NCBI GenBank assembly: GCA_000759755.1 | Contig: BBMW01000015.1 | Span: 1 to 64,000 of the forward strand | Source of the DNA: Citrobacter werkmanii NBRC 105721 | GTDB taxonomy: Bacteria > Pseudomonadota > Gammaproteobacteria > Enterobacterales > Enterobacteriaceae | Reading direction: 5' to 3' | DNA: 64,000 bases | Part shown: positions 37,226-46,531 of the stretch, in pieces | Layout of the letters: each line of letters starts with the position of its first letter | Numbering within the stretch: position 1 is the first letter of the stretch | The notes under the pieces: generated by a model | Database searches by the model: none | Told to the model about the DNA's origin: nothing | The model's input: the letters and a program-made list of their open reading frames with translations, nothing else | Program-made: the position numbers and the translations under genes

Positions 37226-37250
37226 AAAAAGCGGGCTTAGCCCGCTTTTT
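37226..37250 (+). terminator. Intrinsic terminator after dapD
   Basis: AAAAAGCGGGC (37226-37236), loop TTA, GCCCGCTTTTT (37240-37250), then TT. It is a strong rho-independent shape directly after dapD. Confidence 0.93.
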
Positions 37251-37324
37251 TTACATCTGCGAGTGGCGTAAACAAGGCTTTTCGTTAATTATTCAATGGT
37301 TATAGTGAGCTTAAGGGTACCGCT

Positions 37325-37711
37325 ATGTATGACAATCTGAAAAGTCTGGGCATTACTAATCCTGAAGAGATCGATCGTTACAGCCTGCGGCAAGAAGCCA
37401 ACAACGATATCCTGAAAATCTATTTCCAGAAGGATAAAGGCGAGTTTTTTGCCAAGAGCGTGAAGTTCAAATATCCCCGCCAGCGTAAAACGGTTGTCGC
37501 CGATGGCGTCGGCCAGGGTTATAAAGAAGTGCAGGAGATCAGCCCCAACCTGCGCTATGTGATCGATGAACTGGATCAGATCTGCCAGCGCGATCGCAGC
37601 GAAGTCGATCTTAAACGTAAGATCCTCGATGATTTACGTCATCTGGAAAGCGTCGTGACCAACAAGATCAGCGAAATTGAAGCCGATCTGGAAAAACTGA
37701 CGCGTAAATAA
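37325..37711 (+). CDS. yaeH: DUF3461 family protein YaeH
   Basis: 128 aa conserved soluble protein of unknown function. It starts [10 protein letters not shown], is rich in charged residues, and its last ~45 residues look helical and possibly coiled (heptad-like [15 protein letters not shown]). No signal peptide or membrane segment is seen. It stands alone between the dapD terminator and a REP repeat. Length equals that of E. coli YaeH. I do not assign a function. Confidence 0.9.
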   Translation: MYDNLKSLGITNPEEIDRYSLRQEANNDILKIYFQKDKGEFFAKSVKFKYPRQRKTVVADGVGQGYKEVQEISPNLRYVIDELDQICQRDRSEVDLKRKILDDLRHLESVVTNKISEIEADLEKLTRK

Positions 37712-37728
37712 CCGCGAGTGGATGTATT

Positions 37729-37793
37729 CGTAGGCCGGGTAAGGCGAAGCCGCCACCCGGCATTTTGCCTGATAAGCGTAGCGCCATCAGGCA
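37729..37793. repeat. REP pair between yaeH and cdaR
   Basis: The first unit starts CGTAGGCCGGGTAAGGCG and ends ACCCGGCA (37729-37762). The second runs from GCCTGATAAGCG to CCATCAGGC (37767-37793). It fills the gap between convergent yaeH and cdaR and ends 1 bp before the cdaR stop codon. Confidence 0.88.
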
Positions 37794-37794
37794 A

Positions 37795-38952
37795 TCAATG
37801 CTGCTCATCTAACTGCAACGCCACATACAGTAGCAGTCTGTCGTCAAAATTCCCCAAATCCAGCCCGGTCAGTTCTGAAATACGATTCAGGCGATATTCC
37901 AGCGTATTACGATGAATAAACAATGCCTTTGAGGTCGCCAGCGGCTGAACGTTATGCCGAAACCATGCCGCCAATGTCCGACGCAGCAAGCCGTTATTAT
38001 CCATTGCTTTTAACCGTACCAACGGACGCGCCAACTCATTGGCCTGCCAGCCGCCGCGCAGGCTGTCCAGCAGTACCGGCAGCATCAGATCCTGATAGAA
38101 ATAGCTTCGGCTTTCCGGCATCCGCTGCTTACCGACCATCATGGTGGTACGCGCCGTACGATACGAACGGGCAATGCTGCCAGGCCCGGTAAAATAGTTG
38201 CCGAGCGAGACGCGAAAACGCAGCTGTCCGTTCTCTTTCATCCGGGTAATAAGCTGTTCAACGCGCTTGCGATGATCTTCGGCATCCCAGCGGCCAAACT
38301 GATTGAGCGCGGGTTTCAGCACCACCATCTCAGTCAGGGAAACAATCGCAATCAGATTATTACGCTCTGGCGTGGTCAACGCATTCTGTAATTGCTGTAG
38401 CTCAGCCATCGCGCTGTCAACGCCAAGCTGACCGCTGTCGACTTCAACTACCGCTGCCACGCGCGGCTGGTTCAAATCGATGCCTAAACGCTGCGCCCAT
38501 TCCATTAGCGCCGGGGTATTTTCTTCCGCCTGAATCAGGTTCATCACCAGTTCTTCGCGCAGACGGCTGTCCTGGGCTAAAAGATGCATCAGACGTGACT
38601 GTTCCAGCATCATTTCGGCGGTCATACACACCAATTCACCGTATTTACGCAGATGTTCCGGTTCGCCGGTAAGACCGATAACGCCAACGATTTCGCCTTC
38701 AAGACGCAGCGGCAGATTGATCCCCTGTCGCACACCGTGTAAATGCCGTGCGACCGCATCGTCAATATCGACCACCCGCCCCTGAGAAAGCACCAGCAGC
38801 GCGCCTTCGTGCAATTCACCAATTCGTTCGCGATCGCCGCTGCCGATTATCCGCCCACGGGCATCCATTACGTTGATATTGGTATCAATGATGCGCATGG
38901 TACGCGCCACGATATCCTGCGCCATTTTGGTATCAAGATGCCAGCCAGCCAT
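37795..38952 (-). CDS. cdaR: Carbohydrate diacid regulator CdaR
   Basis: 385 aa transcription activator (SdaR) of glucarate, galactarate and glycerate utilisation genes. The N-terminal diacid-recognition domain covers about 1-135. The C-terminal PucR-type helix-turn-helix lies near 335-365, with the typical FIHRNTLEYRLNRI block. The genes it controls are elsewhere on the chromosome. Length matches E. coli CdaR. Confidence 0.94.
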   Translation of the reverse strand: MAGWHLDTKMAQDIVARTMRIIDTNINVMDARGRIIGSGDRERIGELHEGALLVLSQGRVVDIDDAVARHLHGVRQGINLPLRLEGEIVGVIGLTGEPEHLRKYGELVCMTAEMMLEQSRLMHLLAQDSRLREELVMNLIQAEENTPALMEWAQRLGIDLNQPRVAAVVEVDSGQLGVDSAMAELQQLQNALTTPERNNLIAIVSLTEMVVLKPALNQFGRWDAEDHRKRVEQLITRMKENGQLRFRVSLGNYFTGPGSIARSYRTARTTMMVGKQRMPESRSYFYQDLMLPVLLDSLRGGWQANELARPLVRLKAMDNNGLLRRTLAAWFRHNVQPLATSKALFIHRNTLEYRLNRISELTGLDLGNFDDRLLLYVALQLDEQH

Positions 38953-39066
38953 AAACCCTCCTGTGTGCAGAGCTCAAGCATAAGGAAGATAACAAACGAC
39001 AACATTGTGCAAATGCACAAAGCGCAAGAGAGAAGTATGGAGTTGTGGGAGGTATCACAAAAAGAA

Positions 39067-39090
39067 ACCCCTTCCTGTGCAGGAAGGGGT
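39067..39090 (-). terminator. Terminator after degP
   Basis: ACCCCTTCCT and AGGAAGGGGT form a 10 bp stem with a 4-base loop (39067-39090). On the minus strand it is followed by TTCTTTTTGTG. It lies 9 bp after the degP stop. Confidence 0.88.
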
Positions 39091-39098
39091 GAGGGAGA

Positions 39099-40532
39099 TT
39101 ACTGCATCAATAGATAGATGGAGCTGTCGCCACGCTGAATGTTCAGCGCCAGTACAGCGGGTTTGCTGTCGAGAATTTTGCGCAGTTCGGCGATATTTTT
39201 CACCGGTTGCTGGTTAGCACCGATAATCACATCCCCTTTCTTCAGGCCAATCTGTGCCGCCGGAGAATTCGGTTTCACTTCGCTTACCACGACCCCTTTG
39301 TCCTGACCCTTGTTGCTCATATCGGCACCTTCAATGCCTTTGAAGATAGAGCTGGAATCAACCTGGGTCTGGCTGCTCTGCTGCAGTTCCAGATTCACTG
39401 TAACAGGCTTCCCGTCGCGCAGCAGGCCAAGGTTAATTTTGCTGCCTACCGGCATAGTTCCCACCTGCGCACGCAGGGCGGCAAAGCTGCTGATAGGTTT
39501 ACCGTTCAGGGAGGTAATCACATCCCCGGCTTTAATACCCGCTTTCGCTGCGGAAGAGTTCGGCATGACCTGGCTGACGAATGCGCCACGCTGGGCGTCA
39601 ACTTTCATCGCTTTCGCCAGCTCAGAGCTCAGCTCGGTACCCATAATGCCCAGCTCGCCACGTTTAACCTGGCCGAACTCAACCATCTGCGAGGTCAGGT
39701 TTTTCACCATGTTGCTTGGGATTGCAAAGCCGATCCCGATATTACCGCCGTCCGGCGCGAGGATCGCGGTATTAATCCCGATCAGCTCACCGTTCAGGTT
39801 GACCAGGGCGCCACCGGAGTTACCCCGGTTGATCGCAGCATCGGTCTGGATAAAGTTCTCGTAGTTTTCCGCATTCAGGCCGCTACGGCCCAGCGCAGAA
39901 ACGATACCGGAGGTAACGGTCTCGCCGAGGCCAAACGGGTTACCAATTGCCACGGTGTAATCACCCACGCGCAGCGCGTCAGAATCTGCCAGCTTAATTG
40001 CTGTCAGGTTTTTCGGATCCTGAATCTGGATCAGCGCGATATCGGAGCGCGGATCTTTACCCACGATCTTCGCGTCAAACTTACGGCCATCGCTTAGTTG
40101 AACCTTAATTACCGTGGCGTTATCCACCACGTGGTTGTTGGTCACAACATACCCTTTCGCAGCATCAATAATTACGCCGGAGCCCAGCGCCATAAATTTT
40201 TGCTGCTGGCCGCCGCCGTTGTCAGCGCCCGGTGCGCCGCCCTGGCAGAACGGGGAACTCTGGAACGGAGAACCGTCCTGGCAGAACGGGGAATTATCAC
40301 CGAAGAACTGCTGGAAATTACGCGGCATGCGCGGCGTATTCACCGTCGTGCTCCCCTCGACGTTAATACTCACCACCGATGGCATCACTTTTTCAAGCAT
40401 CGGGGCCAGGCTTGGCATCTGTTGGGCGGTCGTTGCTGAAGACGCCGTTTCAGCCGCTGTTGCAGACAAGGGGGACAACGCCAAACCTAAACTCAGAGCC
40501 AGTGCACTCATTGCTAATGTGGTTTTTTTCAT
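39099..40532 (-). CDS. degP: Periplasmic serine protease/chaperone DegP (HtrA)
   Basis: 477 aa HtrA-family protease that degrades or holds misfolded envelope proteins as cages. The signal peptide is residues 1-26 (cut after SATA). The catalytic triad is H134, D164 and S239 (GNSGG). The LA loop carries cysteines 84 and 96. Two PDZ domains follow (about 280-370 and 385-475). Upstream are a sigma-E promoter and a probable CpxR site. It is three residues longer than E. coli DegP, the difference lying in the Gly/Gln-rich LA loop. Confidence 0.97.
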   Translation of the reverse strand: MKKTTLAMSALALSLGLALSPLSATAAETASSATTAQQMPSLAPMLEKVMPSVVSINVEGSTTVNTPRMPRNFQQFFGDNSPFCQDGSPFQSSPFCQGGAPGADNGGGQQQKFMALGSGVIIDAAKGYVVTNNHVVDNATVIKVQLSDGRKFDAKIVGKDPRSDIALIQIQDPKNLTAIKLADSDALRVGDYTVAIGNPFGLGETVTSGIVSALGRSGLNAENYENFIQTDAAINRGNSGGALVNLNGELIGINTAILAPDGGNIGIGFAIPSNMVKNLTSQMVEFGQVKRGELGIMGTELSSELAKAMKVDAQRGAFVSQVMPNSSAAKAGIKAGDVITSLNGKPISSFAALRAQVGTMPVGSKINLGLLRDGKPVTVNLELQQSSQTQVDSSSIFKGIEGADMSNKGQDKGVVVSEVKPNSPAAQIGLKKGDVIIGANQQPVKNIAELRKILDSKPAVLALNIQRGDSSIYLLMQ

Positions 40533-40577
40533 GTGTTTCGTTCTCGATTAACAGGTAACGCAAAATTGCTGTATACG

Positions 40578-40605
40578 TCAGAGTCGTTTTATAGCGCTAA
40601 GTTCC
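40578..40605 (-). promoter_or_regulatory. Sigma-E promoter of degP
   Basis: On the minus strand GGAACTT (40599-40605) is followed by a 16 bp spacer and TCTGA (40578-40582). Both match the sigma-E (RpoE) consensus, and degP is the classic target. The RseP protease that releases sigma-E is encoded in the same window. Confidence 0.9.
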
Positions 40606-40631
40606 AGATTTAAGTTTAAGGAAAAAGTAAA

Positions 40632-40651
40632 ATTTTATTGTCGGCCTTTAC
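40632..40651 (-). promoter_or_regulatory. Probable CpxR binding site upstream of degP
   Basis: On the minus strand GTAAA (40647-40651) is followed by GGCCGAC and an AATAAAA element, close to the known degP CpxR site (GTAAA-type repeat). It lies about 25 bp upstream of the sigma-E -35. The second half-site is degenerate. Confidence 0.65.
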
Positions 40652-40661
40652 AAATGATTAT

Positions 40662-42179
40662 TTATTGTTCTACTGCCATTAACCGGCGATATTCATCCCA
40701 GGCGTATAAATCTGTCATCCCGCTGATATAATCCTGAATCAAACGACAGCGATAATAATATTCCAGAACAGAAAACTCAGCGCAGCCAACCGATATTTTA
40801 CTGACCGCCTCAACATAAGCAAGGCGATGGCGAGTGGACAGCTTCTGAAATAACCGGGACTCGATAGGAAAACGTTTTACTCTTTCATTTTCGACCAGTT
40901 CAGTAAAATCTGACTGAGTCATTTTTAATAACGGTTGATAGATTTCCAGCAGCCCGCTGATCACCCGATAGCCCTGTAACTCCAGTTGCTCAACGTCTGG
41001 GTGACTAAACACATGTTTTATCGCCACATTTTTATAGACCCCCAGCAACTGGCTGAAGCTACTGGCATCTTCTAACAGCGCGTGATTAAAACATCCCTCA
41101 AAAATCTGCGGCAAGTTATCGATAAATCGCTGAGCAGCGTACGGCACCAGTTTATTCAATGTATTAACGCGTAAATACATAAAGAACTGATCTTCGGTAC
41201 TCCGGCTTAATGTATTTGAACGTGATTTCTCCCAGGCGTTCTCTACCACCAGACTGAACAGGGAACCTTTTTCGTGGTGTCCCCACGCCTCATGCAGATG
41301 GTGATAAAGTTGCTCGACGCTAAAGATTCTTTTCTCAACGGCATCTTCCAGATCGGCCACGCAATAAGAGATATCATCGGCAGCTTCCATAATCCAGGTT
41401 AATGGAAAGCGACTGTAAGGCGCTAATGATAATTCTTTACGTAACCTCTCAATATACAGTTCTTCAGAAAGATAATAGCCTGGTTTCTTCATTAAATAGT
41501 TGTGTGTTGCAGGCGCATTACCACGCCACCACGCCGGACGGGTATATTTCAAAATACCGCCAACCTGCGCCCAGGTAAGATTCATGCGCATCAGGGTATG
41601 TACCAGACGAATCCCTTGCGCATTACCTTCAAAATGACATAAATCTTGTCGCACCTTACGGCGAATATCATTCAGCGACTCTTCGCCTTCGCGCAAACGT
41701 AATGCCGCCACCAGACAGCGGTCATCGCTGAGTGGCTGACTTTCCGCATCTGCGGGATACAGTCGCTGGCGGAACCAGTCATTAATTGCCGCTTCACCAA
41801 AGTGACCAAACGGCGGATTGCCAATGTCGTGCATCAGGCAGGACATTTCGACAATACTTTCAAACGGTCCCGTCAGTTCATCCAGGCCATACTGCTCCAG
41901 CAACTTTTGCTCTTTTAGTCGGCTGAGGATCTCTTTCGCGATATAGCGGCCAACCTGCTGAACTTCCATTGAGTGCGTTAAACGCGTGCGCACAGCCGCA
42001 TTACGTTCCAGCGGAAAGACCTGGGTCTTTTGTTGCAGTCGGCGAATTGCCGGAGAATTGATAATACGTCCACGATCGCTTTCGAAAATACGCAGGATCT
42101 CATGCTCAGTCTTCACGCCCTGCGGCGAACGGTAACGACGATGCCAGTTTATTTTTTTTCGGAAATCGATCTGTGCCAT
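40662..42179 (-). CDS. dgt: dGTP triphosphohydrolase Dgt
   Basis: 505 aa HD-domain enzyme that splits dGTP into deoxyguanosine and tripolyphosphate. The metal-binding HD residues are H69 (in [12 protein letters not shown]), H117 and D118 (in [12 protein letters not shown]), with the last aspartate expected near DISYC around 268. The long form with a central insertion is typical of enterobacterial Dgt. It is divergent from mtn and its stop is near the degP regulatory region. Length matches E. coli. Confidence 0.96.
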   Translation of the reverse strand: MAQIDFRKKINWHRRYRSPQGVKTEHEILRIFESDRGRIINSPAIRRLQQKTQVFPLERNAAVRTRLTHSMEVQQVGRYIAKEILSRLKEQKLLEQYGLDELTGPFESIVEMSCLMHDIGNPPFGHFGEAAINDWFRQRLYPADAESQPLSDDRCLVAALRLREGEESLNDIRRKVRQDLCHFEGNAQGIRLVHTLMRMNLTWAQVGGILKYTRPAWWRGNAPATHNYLMKKPGYYLSEELYIERLRKELSLAPYSRFPLTWIMEAADDISYCVADLEDAVEKRIFSVEQLYHHLHEAWGHHEKGSLFSLVVENAWEKSRSNTLSRSTEDQFFMYLRVNTLNKLVPYAAQRFIDNLPQIFEGCFNHALLEDASSFSQLLGVYKNVAIKHVFSHPDVEQLELQGYRVISGLLEIYQPLLKMTQSDFTELVENERVKRFPIESRLFQKLSTRHRLAYVEAVSKISVGCAEFSVLEYYYRCRLIQDYISGMTDLYAWDEYRRLMAVEQ

Positions 42180-42262
42180 GTCCTCTCCCGCCTGAGAAAT
42201 GCGCTACCCCTTAAGCGCATGATAGACTATGCCCTCAAATCTGGCTTATCGCGAGTAAATCT

Positions 42263-42961
42263 ATGAAAATCGGCATCATTGGTGCAATGGAAGAAGAAGT
42301 TACGCTACTGCGTGACAAAATCGAAAACCGTCAGACCATCGCTCTCGGCGGTTGTGAAATTTACACCGGCCAACTGAACGGTACTGAGGTTGCGCTACTG
42401 AAATCAGGCATCGGTAAAGTCGCTGCTGCACTGGGCGCTACGTTGCTGCTTGAACGCTGCAAGCCGGACGCCATCATTAATACCGGTTCAGCGGGCGGCC
42501 TGGCCTCTACGCTGAAAGTTGGCGATATCGTGGTTTCTGATGAAGCGCGCTATCACGATGCCGACGTCACGGCATTTGGCTATGAATTTGGTCAGCTACC
42601 GGGTTGCCCGGCGGGTTTCAAAGCCGATCCTGCACTGATTGCTGCGGCAGAAGCCTGCATTGCAGAACTGAATCTGAATGCTGTCCGTGGGCTTATCGTC
42701 AGCGGCGATGCCTTCATTAATGGCTCTGTTGGCCTGGCAAAAATTCAACATAACTTCCCACAGGCGATTGCCGTTGAGATGGAAGCAACCGCGATTGCGC
42801 ATGTTTGCCACAATTTTAACGTGCCGTTCGTCGTGGTTCGCGCCATTTCTGACGTCGCCGATCAGCAGTCCCATCTCAGCTTTGACGAGTTCCTGGTGGT
42901 CGCCGCGAAGCAGTCAAGCCTGATGGTTGAAACGCTGGTACAGAAACTGGCGCATGGCTAA
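42263..42961 (+). CDS. mtn: 5'-methylthioadenosine/S-adenosylhomocysteine nucleosidase MtnN (Pfs)
   Basis: 232 aa nucleosidase that splits methylthioadenosine, S-adenosylhomocysteine and 5'-deoxyadenosine. Its product S-ribosylhomocysteine feeds LuxS/AI-2. Catalytic residues E12, E174 and D197 (in ISDVAD) are present. It overlaps btuF by 8 bp. Linked need: it clears the by-product of S-adenosylmethionine-dependent and radical enzymes. Length matches E. coli. Confidence 0.97.
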   Translation: MKIGIIGAMEEEVTLLRDKIENRQTIALGGCEIYTGQLNGTEVALLKSGIGKVAAALGATLLLERCKPDAIINTGSAGGLASTLKVGDIVVSDEARYHDADVTAFGYEFGQLPGCPAGFKADPALIAAAEACIAELNLNAVRGLIVSGDAFINGSVGLAKIQHNFPQAIAVEMEATAIAHVCHNFNVPFVVVRAISDVADQQSHLSFDEFLVVAAKQSSLMVETLVQKLAHG

Positions 42962-43754
42962 ATTACTCTCCAGGGCGCTGGTCGCCCTGCTTTTCACTCT
43001 CCCGGCGTTCCTTTACGCCGCACCGCGTGTTGTTACGCTTTCTCCCGCCAATACTGAACTCGCCTTTGCCGCCGGCATTACCCCCGTTGGCGTCAGTAGC
43101 TACTCAAATTACCCGCCCGAGGCCAAAAATATTGAAGAGGTCTCAACCTGGCAAGGCATGAATCTGGAGCGCATTGTGGCGCTGAAACCGGATTTGGTCG
43201 TCGCCTGGCGCGGGGGAAATGCTGAGCGGCAGGTAAATCAACTGACCGCGCTGGGTGTTAAGGTTATCTGGGTGGATGCTGTTACCATTGAGCAGGTCGC
43301 CGATGCGCTACGCCAGTTGGCGCCATGGAGCCCCAGACCAGAGCAGGCCAAACAGGCAGCAAAAACGTTGCTTGATGAATATGCTTTACTAAAATCTCAG
43401 TATGCCAACAAACCGAAAAAACGCGTGTTTCTGCAGTTTGGGGCGAATCCTCTGTTTACCAGTGGAAAAGGCTCCATTCAGCATGAGGTTCTTGAGGTAT
43501 GCGGTGGAGAAAACATCTTTGCCGGCAGTCGGGTTCCATGGCCGCAGGTTAGCCGTGAACAGGTCCTGGCAAGAGCGCCGCAGGCTATCGTTGCCACCGG
43601 TGGTTCGGGCGAAACGCTGAAAATTGAGCAATACTGGGGAAACCAGCTAAAAATACCCATTATTACACTTAATAGTGACTGGTTCGAACGCGCGAGCCCG
43701 CGTATTATCCTCGCCGCAAAACAACTCTGCAATGCGCTTTCACAGGTAAATTAG
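42954..43754 (+). CDS. btuF: Vitamin B12-binding periplasmic protein BtuF
   Basis: 266 aa cluster A-III substrate-binding protein that delivers cobalamin to BtuCD. The signal peptide spans about residues 1-22 (ending LYA, then APRVV). The two lobes are joined by a rigid helix, as in the family. The ATG at 42954 is chosen because it gives [10 protein letters not shown] and the family length; it lies within the end of mtn, showing translational coupling. BtuC, BtuD and BtuB are not in the window. Confidence 0.96.
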   Translation: MAKLLSRALVALLFTLPAFLYAAPRVVTLSPANTELAFAAGITPVGVSSYSNYPPEAKNIEEVSTWQGMNLERIVALKPDLVVAWRGGNAERQVNQLTALGVKVIWVDAVTIEQVADALRQLAPWSPRPEQAKQAAKTLLDEYALLKSQYANKPKKRVFLQFGANPLFTSGKGSIQHEVLEVCGGENIFAGSRVPWPQVSREQVLARAPQAIVATGGSGETLKIEQYWGNQLKIPIITLNSDWFERASPRIILAAKQLCNALSQVN

Positions 43755-43791
43755 CGCCTGCCCCCACCAGGTTTGTTGTGAGGATTTAAAC

Positions 43792-44415
43792 ATGCTCGTC
43801 TATTGGCTGGATATTGTCGGTACCGCGGTATTTGCTATCTCTGGCGTATTGCTTGCCGGTAAACTGCGTATGGATCCCTTCGGCGTTCTGGTCTTAGGCG
43901 TGGTAACAGCCGTCGGTGGCGGGACGATCCGCGATATGGCGCTGGATAACGGACCGGTTTTTTGGGTTAAGGATCCTACCGATCTGGTGGTGGCGATGAT
44001 CACCAGCATGCTGACGATCCTGCTGGTGCGTCAGCCCCGACGGTTGCCGAAGTGGATCCTGCCGGTGCTGGATGCCGTTGGTCTGGCGGTATTCGTGGGC
44101 ATTGGCGTCAACAAAGCTTTTATAGCCGGAACAGGGCCTCTGGTGGCGATTTGTATGGGAGTGATTACCGGCGTTGGCGGTGGGATCATTCGTGACGTAT
44201 TAGCCCGTGAAGTACCGATGATTTTGCGCACCGAAATCTACGCGACAGCCTGTATTATCGGCGGGATCGTACATGCGACCGCGTTTTATACCTTTGATGT
44301 TTCACTGGAAAACGCCAGTATGATGGGGATGATTGTCACCCTGCTGATTCGGCTGGCCGCCATTCGCTGGCATTTGAAATTGCCGACGTTTGCGCTGGAT
44401 GATAACGGGCGTTGA
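43792..44415 (+). CDS. yadS: UPF0126 / TRIC-like membrane protein YadS
   Basis: 207 aa inner-membrane protein with two tandem UPF0126 (glycine-transporter/TRIC-like) repeats, each carrying a GGGxIRD motif (GGGTIRD at 42-48, GGGIIRD at 129-135). About seven transmembrane helices are expected. Prokaryotic relatives form trimeric cation channels; the ion or solute of YadS is not known from sequence. It is the third gene of mtn-btuF-yadS, 37 bp after btuF. Confidence 0.9.
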   Translation: MLVYWLDIVGTAVFAISGVLLAGKLRMDPFGVLVLGVVTAVGGGTIRDMALDNGPVFWVKDPTDLVVAMITSMLTILLVRQPRRLPKWILPVLDAVGLAVFVGIGVNKAFIAGTGPLVAICMGVITGVGGGIIRDVLAREVPMILRTEIYATACIIGGIVHATAFYTFDVSLENASMMGMIVTLLIRLAAIRWHLKLPTFALDDNGR

Positions 44416-44422
44416 TATTGTT

Positions 44423-44502
44423 TTGCCCGATGGCGCTACGCTTATCGGGCCTGGAACATCTTTCCTGTAGGCCGGATAACACGCTCGCGTCGCCATCCGG
44501 CA
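44423..44502. repeat. BIME (paired REP) between yadS and erpA
   Basis: The first unit starts TTGCCCGATGGCG and ends CTTATCGGGCC (44423-44451). The second starts GTAGGCCGGATAA and ends CGCCATCCGGCA (44467-44502). It lies between convergent genes, 8 bp after the yadS stop. The first unit uses CCCGAT/ATCGGG in place of the usual CCTGAT/ATCAGG, a compensated base-pair change. Confidence 0.88.
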
Positions 44503-44515
44503 TAACGAACAGCAA

Positions 44516-44860
44516 TCAGATGCTGAAAGAAGAACCACACCCGCAGGTGCTTTTAGCATTCGGGTTAGTCACAACGAAGCGGGAACCTTCCAGACCTTCG
44601 GTATAGTCAACCGAACCACCCACCAGATATTGCAGGCTCATCGGATCAACCACCAGACCAACACCTTGTTTCTCAATGGTCATGTCACCATCGTTCACCT
44701 GATCATCAAAGGTGAAACCATACTGAAAACCACTGCAACCACCGCCGGTGATATACACGCGTAATTTCAGGTTCGGGTTATCTTCGTCAGCGATCAGGCT
44801 TTTTACTTTATTGGCTGCTGCTTCAGTAAATTGCAGTGGCAGCGCTACGTCATCACTCAT
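44516..44860 (-). CDS. erpA: Iron-sulfur cluster insertion protein ErpA
   Basis: 114 aa A-type carrier that passes Fe-S clusters to targets such as IspG and IspH of the isoprenoid pathway; it is essential in E. coli. The three cluster-ligand cysteines are C42 ([10 protein letters not shown]), C106 and C108 (STCGCGSSF). I use the ATG at 44860 ([10 protein letters not shown]). A longer start at 44905 adds 15 non-family residues. It is transcribed in the same direction as clcA, 81 bp after it. Confidence 0.97.
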   Translation of the reverse strand: MSDDVALPLQFTEAAANKVKSLIADEDNPNLKLRVYITGGGCSGFQYGFTFDDQVNDGDMTIEKQGVGLVVDPMSLQYLVGGSVDYTEGLEGSRFVVTNPNAKSTCGCGSSFSI

Positions 44861-44941
44861 ATTTTGCTCCAAACGACATTGGCAATTGGGCAAATTATAA
44901 CCCAATGGTTAAAGCCATTATCTAATACCCTGGTATTTCGT

Positions 44942-46363
44942 TCAAGTATTCTCGCCAGCGGCGGTACCCTGGCTTTTTGCCGCCTGCTCCGCTTCCTGTT
45001 TTGCCAGCGTGCGGGCAAGGATAGTCGAGTATAGCGGCTTTCCGCCCATAAATTGGGCTAATAGTGTTGCGCCAAGACAGGTAATAATCATTGGCAAAAT
45101 GAGCTGATAGTTATCGGTCATCTCCAGCACCAGCACAATACCGGTGAGCGGCGCCCTTACCGACGCCGCCAACAAAGCCCCCATTCCGGCGATGGCGAAG
45201 GTCCCGGCCTCGAGGTGATAATGCGGAAAGGAGGCCGCTGCGGCCATACCGAACGCGGTACCAAGCAGCGTGCCCAACGCCAGCATCGGGGCAAAAATCC
45301 CACCAGGCGCACCGGACGAGAAGCACAGCAGCGTGGTAATAACCCGGGTAATAAAGATAAACAGCAGCAGACCGACGCTAAAATTGCCTGCCGCAGCAAT
45401 CGGGATCAGGTTAAACCCGCCACCTGCCGCTTCAGGTTTAATTAATCCAAGGATCCCGCACAGGCCGCCAATCGCACCGCCCATGAGCACCCATTTTTTA
45501 ATCTCGCCACCGTGGAAACGCTGGAACATGTCCTGGGTACGCAACACCATGGTATTAAACAATGGTCCGACGCAGCCAAAAATAATCCCCAGCACCAGAT
45601 ACAGCCACAGCGTATTCACCGGCGCATTGGAGAGCTTGCCAACTTCAATAATCGGGGCTTCACCGTTGAAAACGCGAAACACAATGCTCGACATGATGAC
45701 GCCGGTAAACACGGCTTTGATCGACACGAGGTTATAGCGAAACTGTGGACGCATCTCTTCAATAATGAACAGGATCCCCGCCAGAGGAGCATTAAACGCC
45801 GCCGACAAGCCCGCTGCGGCACCGGTAGCCAGCAGGGTATGCCGCGCTTCGGCGCTGCGCATACGGAAAATATCCAGCACCATGCGTCCAATGTTGCCGC
45901 CAATCTGCACGGTCGGCCCTTCTCGCCCGAGCACCATCCCAGCGCCCAGTGTGCCCATACCGCCGATAAATTTCACCGGCAGAACGCGCCACCAGCGCAC
46001 GGGTCGTAACTCTTCCAAAGCGCCTTCAATCTCTGGGATCCCCGAACCGCCCGCTTCCGGTGCAAATTTACGCACCAGAAAATAGCCGACCATCGCCAGC
46101 AATGCAGAGAGGATAAACGCCAGCGGCCACAGCAGAATGGCATGGTCCGCAACCTGAGCCAGCGCGCCTATGCGCTGATTCTGCACCCAGGTCACCGCTT
46201 TCTCAAAGGCTACGCCCACAAGTCCCGTCACGGTACCCACTACCGCGGCCATTAAGAGGATCGCCAACGGCGTTTTATCTCGTTCCAGGAGTCGACGGAT
46301 TTGATCCCTGCGGCGTAAACGCACAATTTGCTGTGCTTCAAAAGAGGGAGTGTCTGTCTTCAT
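44942..46363 (-). CDS. clcA: H+/Cl- exchange transporter ClcA
   Basis: 473 aa CLC-family antiporter exchanging two chloride for one proton, used in extreme acid resistance. Selectivity-filter motif GSGIPEIEG has S107. GREGPTVQ has the gating glutamate E148. The duplicated membrane core has about 18 helices. The Glu-tipped internal proton path and central Tyr are expected as in the family. Length equals E. coli ClcA. It is divergent from hemL. Confidence 0.97.
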   Translation of the reverse strand: MKTDTPSFEAQQIVRLRRRDQIRRLLERDKTPLAILLMAAVVGTVTGLVGVAFEKAVTWVQNQRIGALAQVADHAILLWPLAFILSALLAMVGYFLVRKFAPEAGGSGIPEIEGALEELRPVRWWRVLPVKFIGGMGTLGAGMVLGREGPTVQIGGNIGRMVLDIFRMRSAEARHTLLATGAAAGLSAAFNAPLAGILFIIEEMRPQFRYNLVSIKAVFTGVIMSSIVFRVFNGEAPIIEVGKLSNAPVNTLWLYLVLGIIFGCVGPLFNTMVLRTQDMFQRFHGGEIKKWVLMGGAIGGLCGILGLIKPEAAGGGFNLIPIAAAGNFSVGLLLFIFITRVITTLLCFSSGAPGGIFAPMLALGTLLGTAFGMAAAASFPHYHLEAGTFAIAGMGALLAASVRAPLTGIVLVLEMTDNYQLILPMIITCLGATLLAQFMGGKPLYSTILARTLAKQEAEQAAKSQGTAAGENT

Positions 46364-46463
46364 CAGATGATCATTAATTGGTAATACAAATACGGAATCG
46401 GCATTCTACTCGCACATTTCACGAAAATCCCCTGCAAATCGCATTGTTTCAATTGCGTAAAAC

Positions 46464-46492
46464 TTTCATAACCTTCTCTGAATAACTAGAAT
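46464..46492 (+). promoter_or_regulatory. Putative sigma-70 promoter of hemL
   Basis: TTTCAT (46464-46469) and TAGAAT (46487-46492) are spaced by 17 bp, 40 bp before the hemL ATG. The -10 matches 5 of 6 consensus bases and the -35 is weak. Prediction only. Confidence 0.5.
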
Positions 46493-46531
46493 AGCGGGCA
46501 TTTACTTTTTCTACGAACCAGGACCCCATCC

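Noticed and set aside
39207-40097. 296-codon open frame opposite degP
   Set aside because: Antisense shadow of degP, without plausible translation signals.
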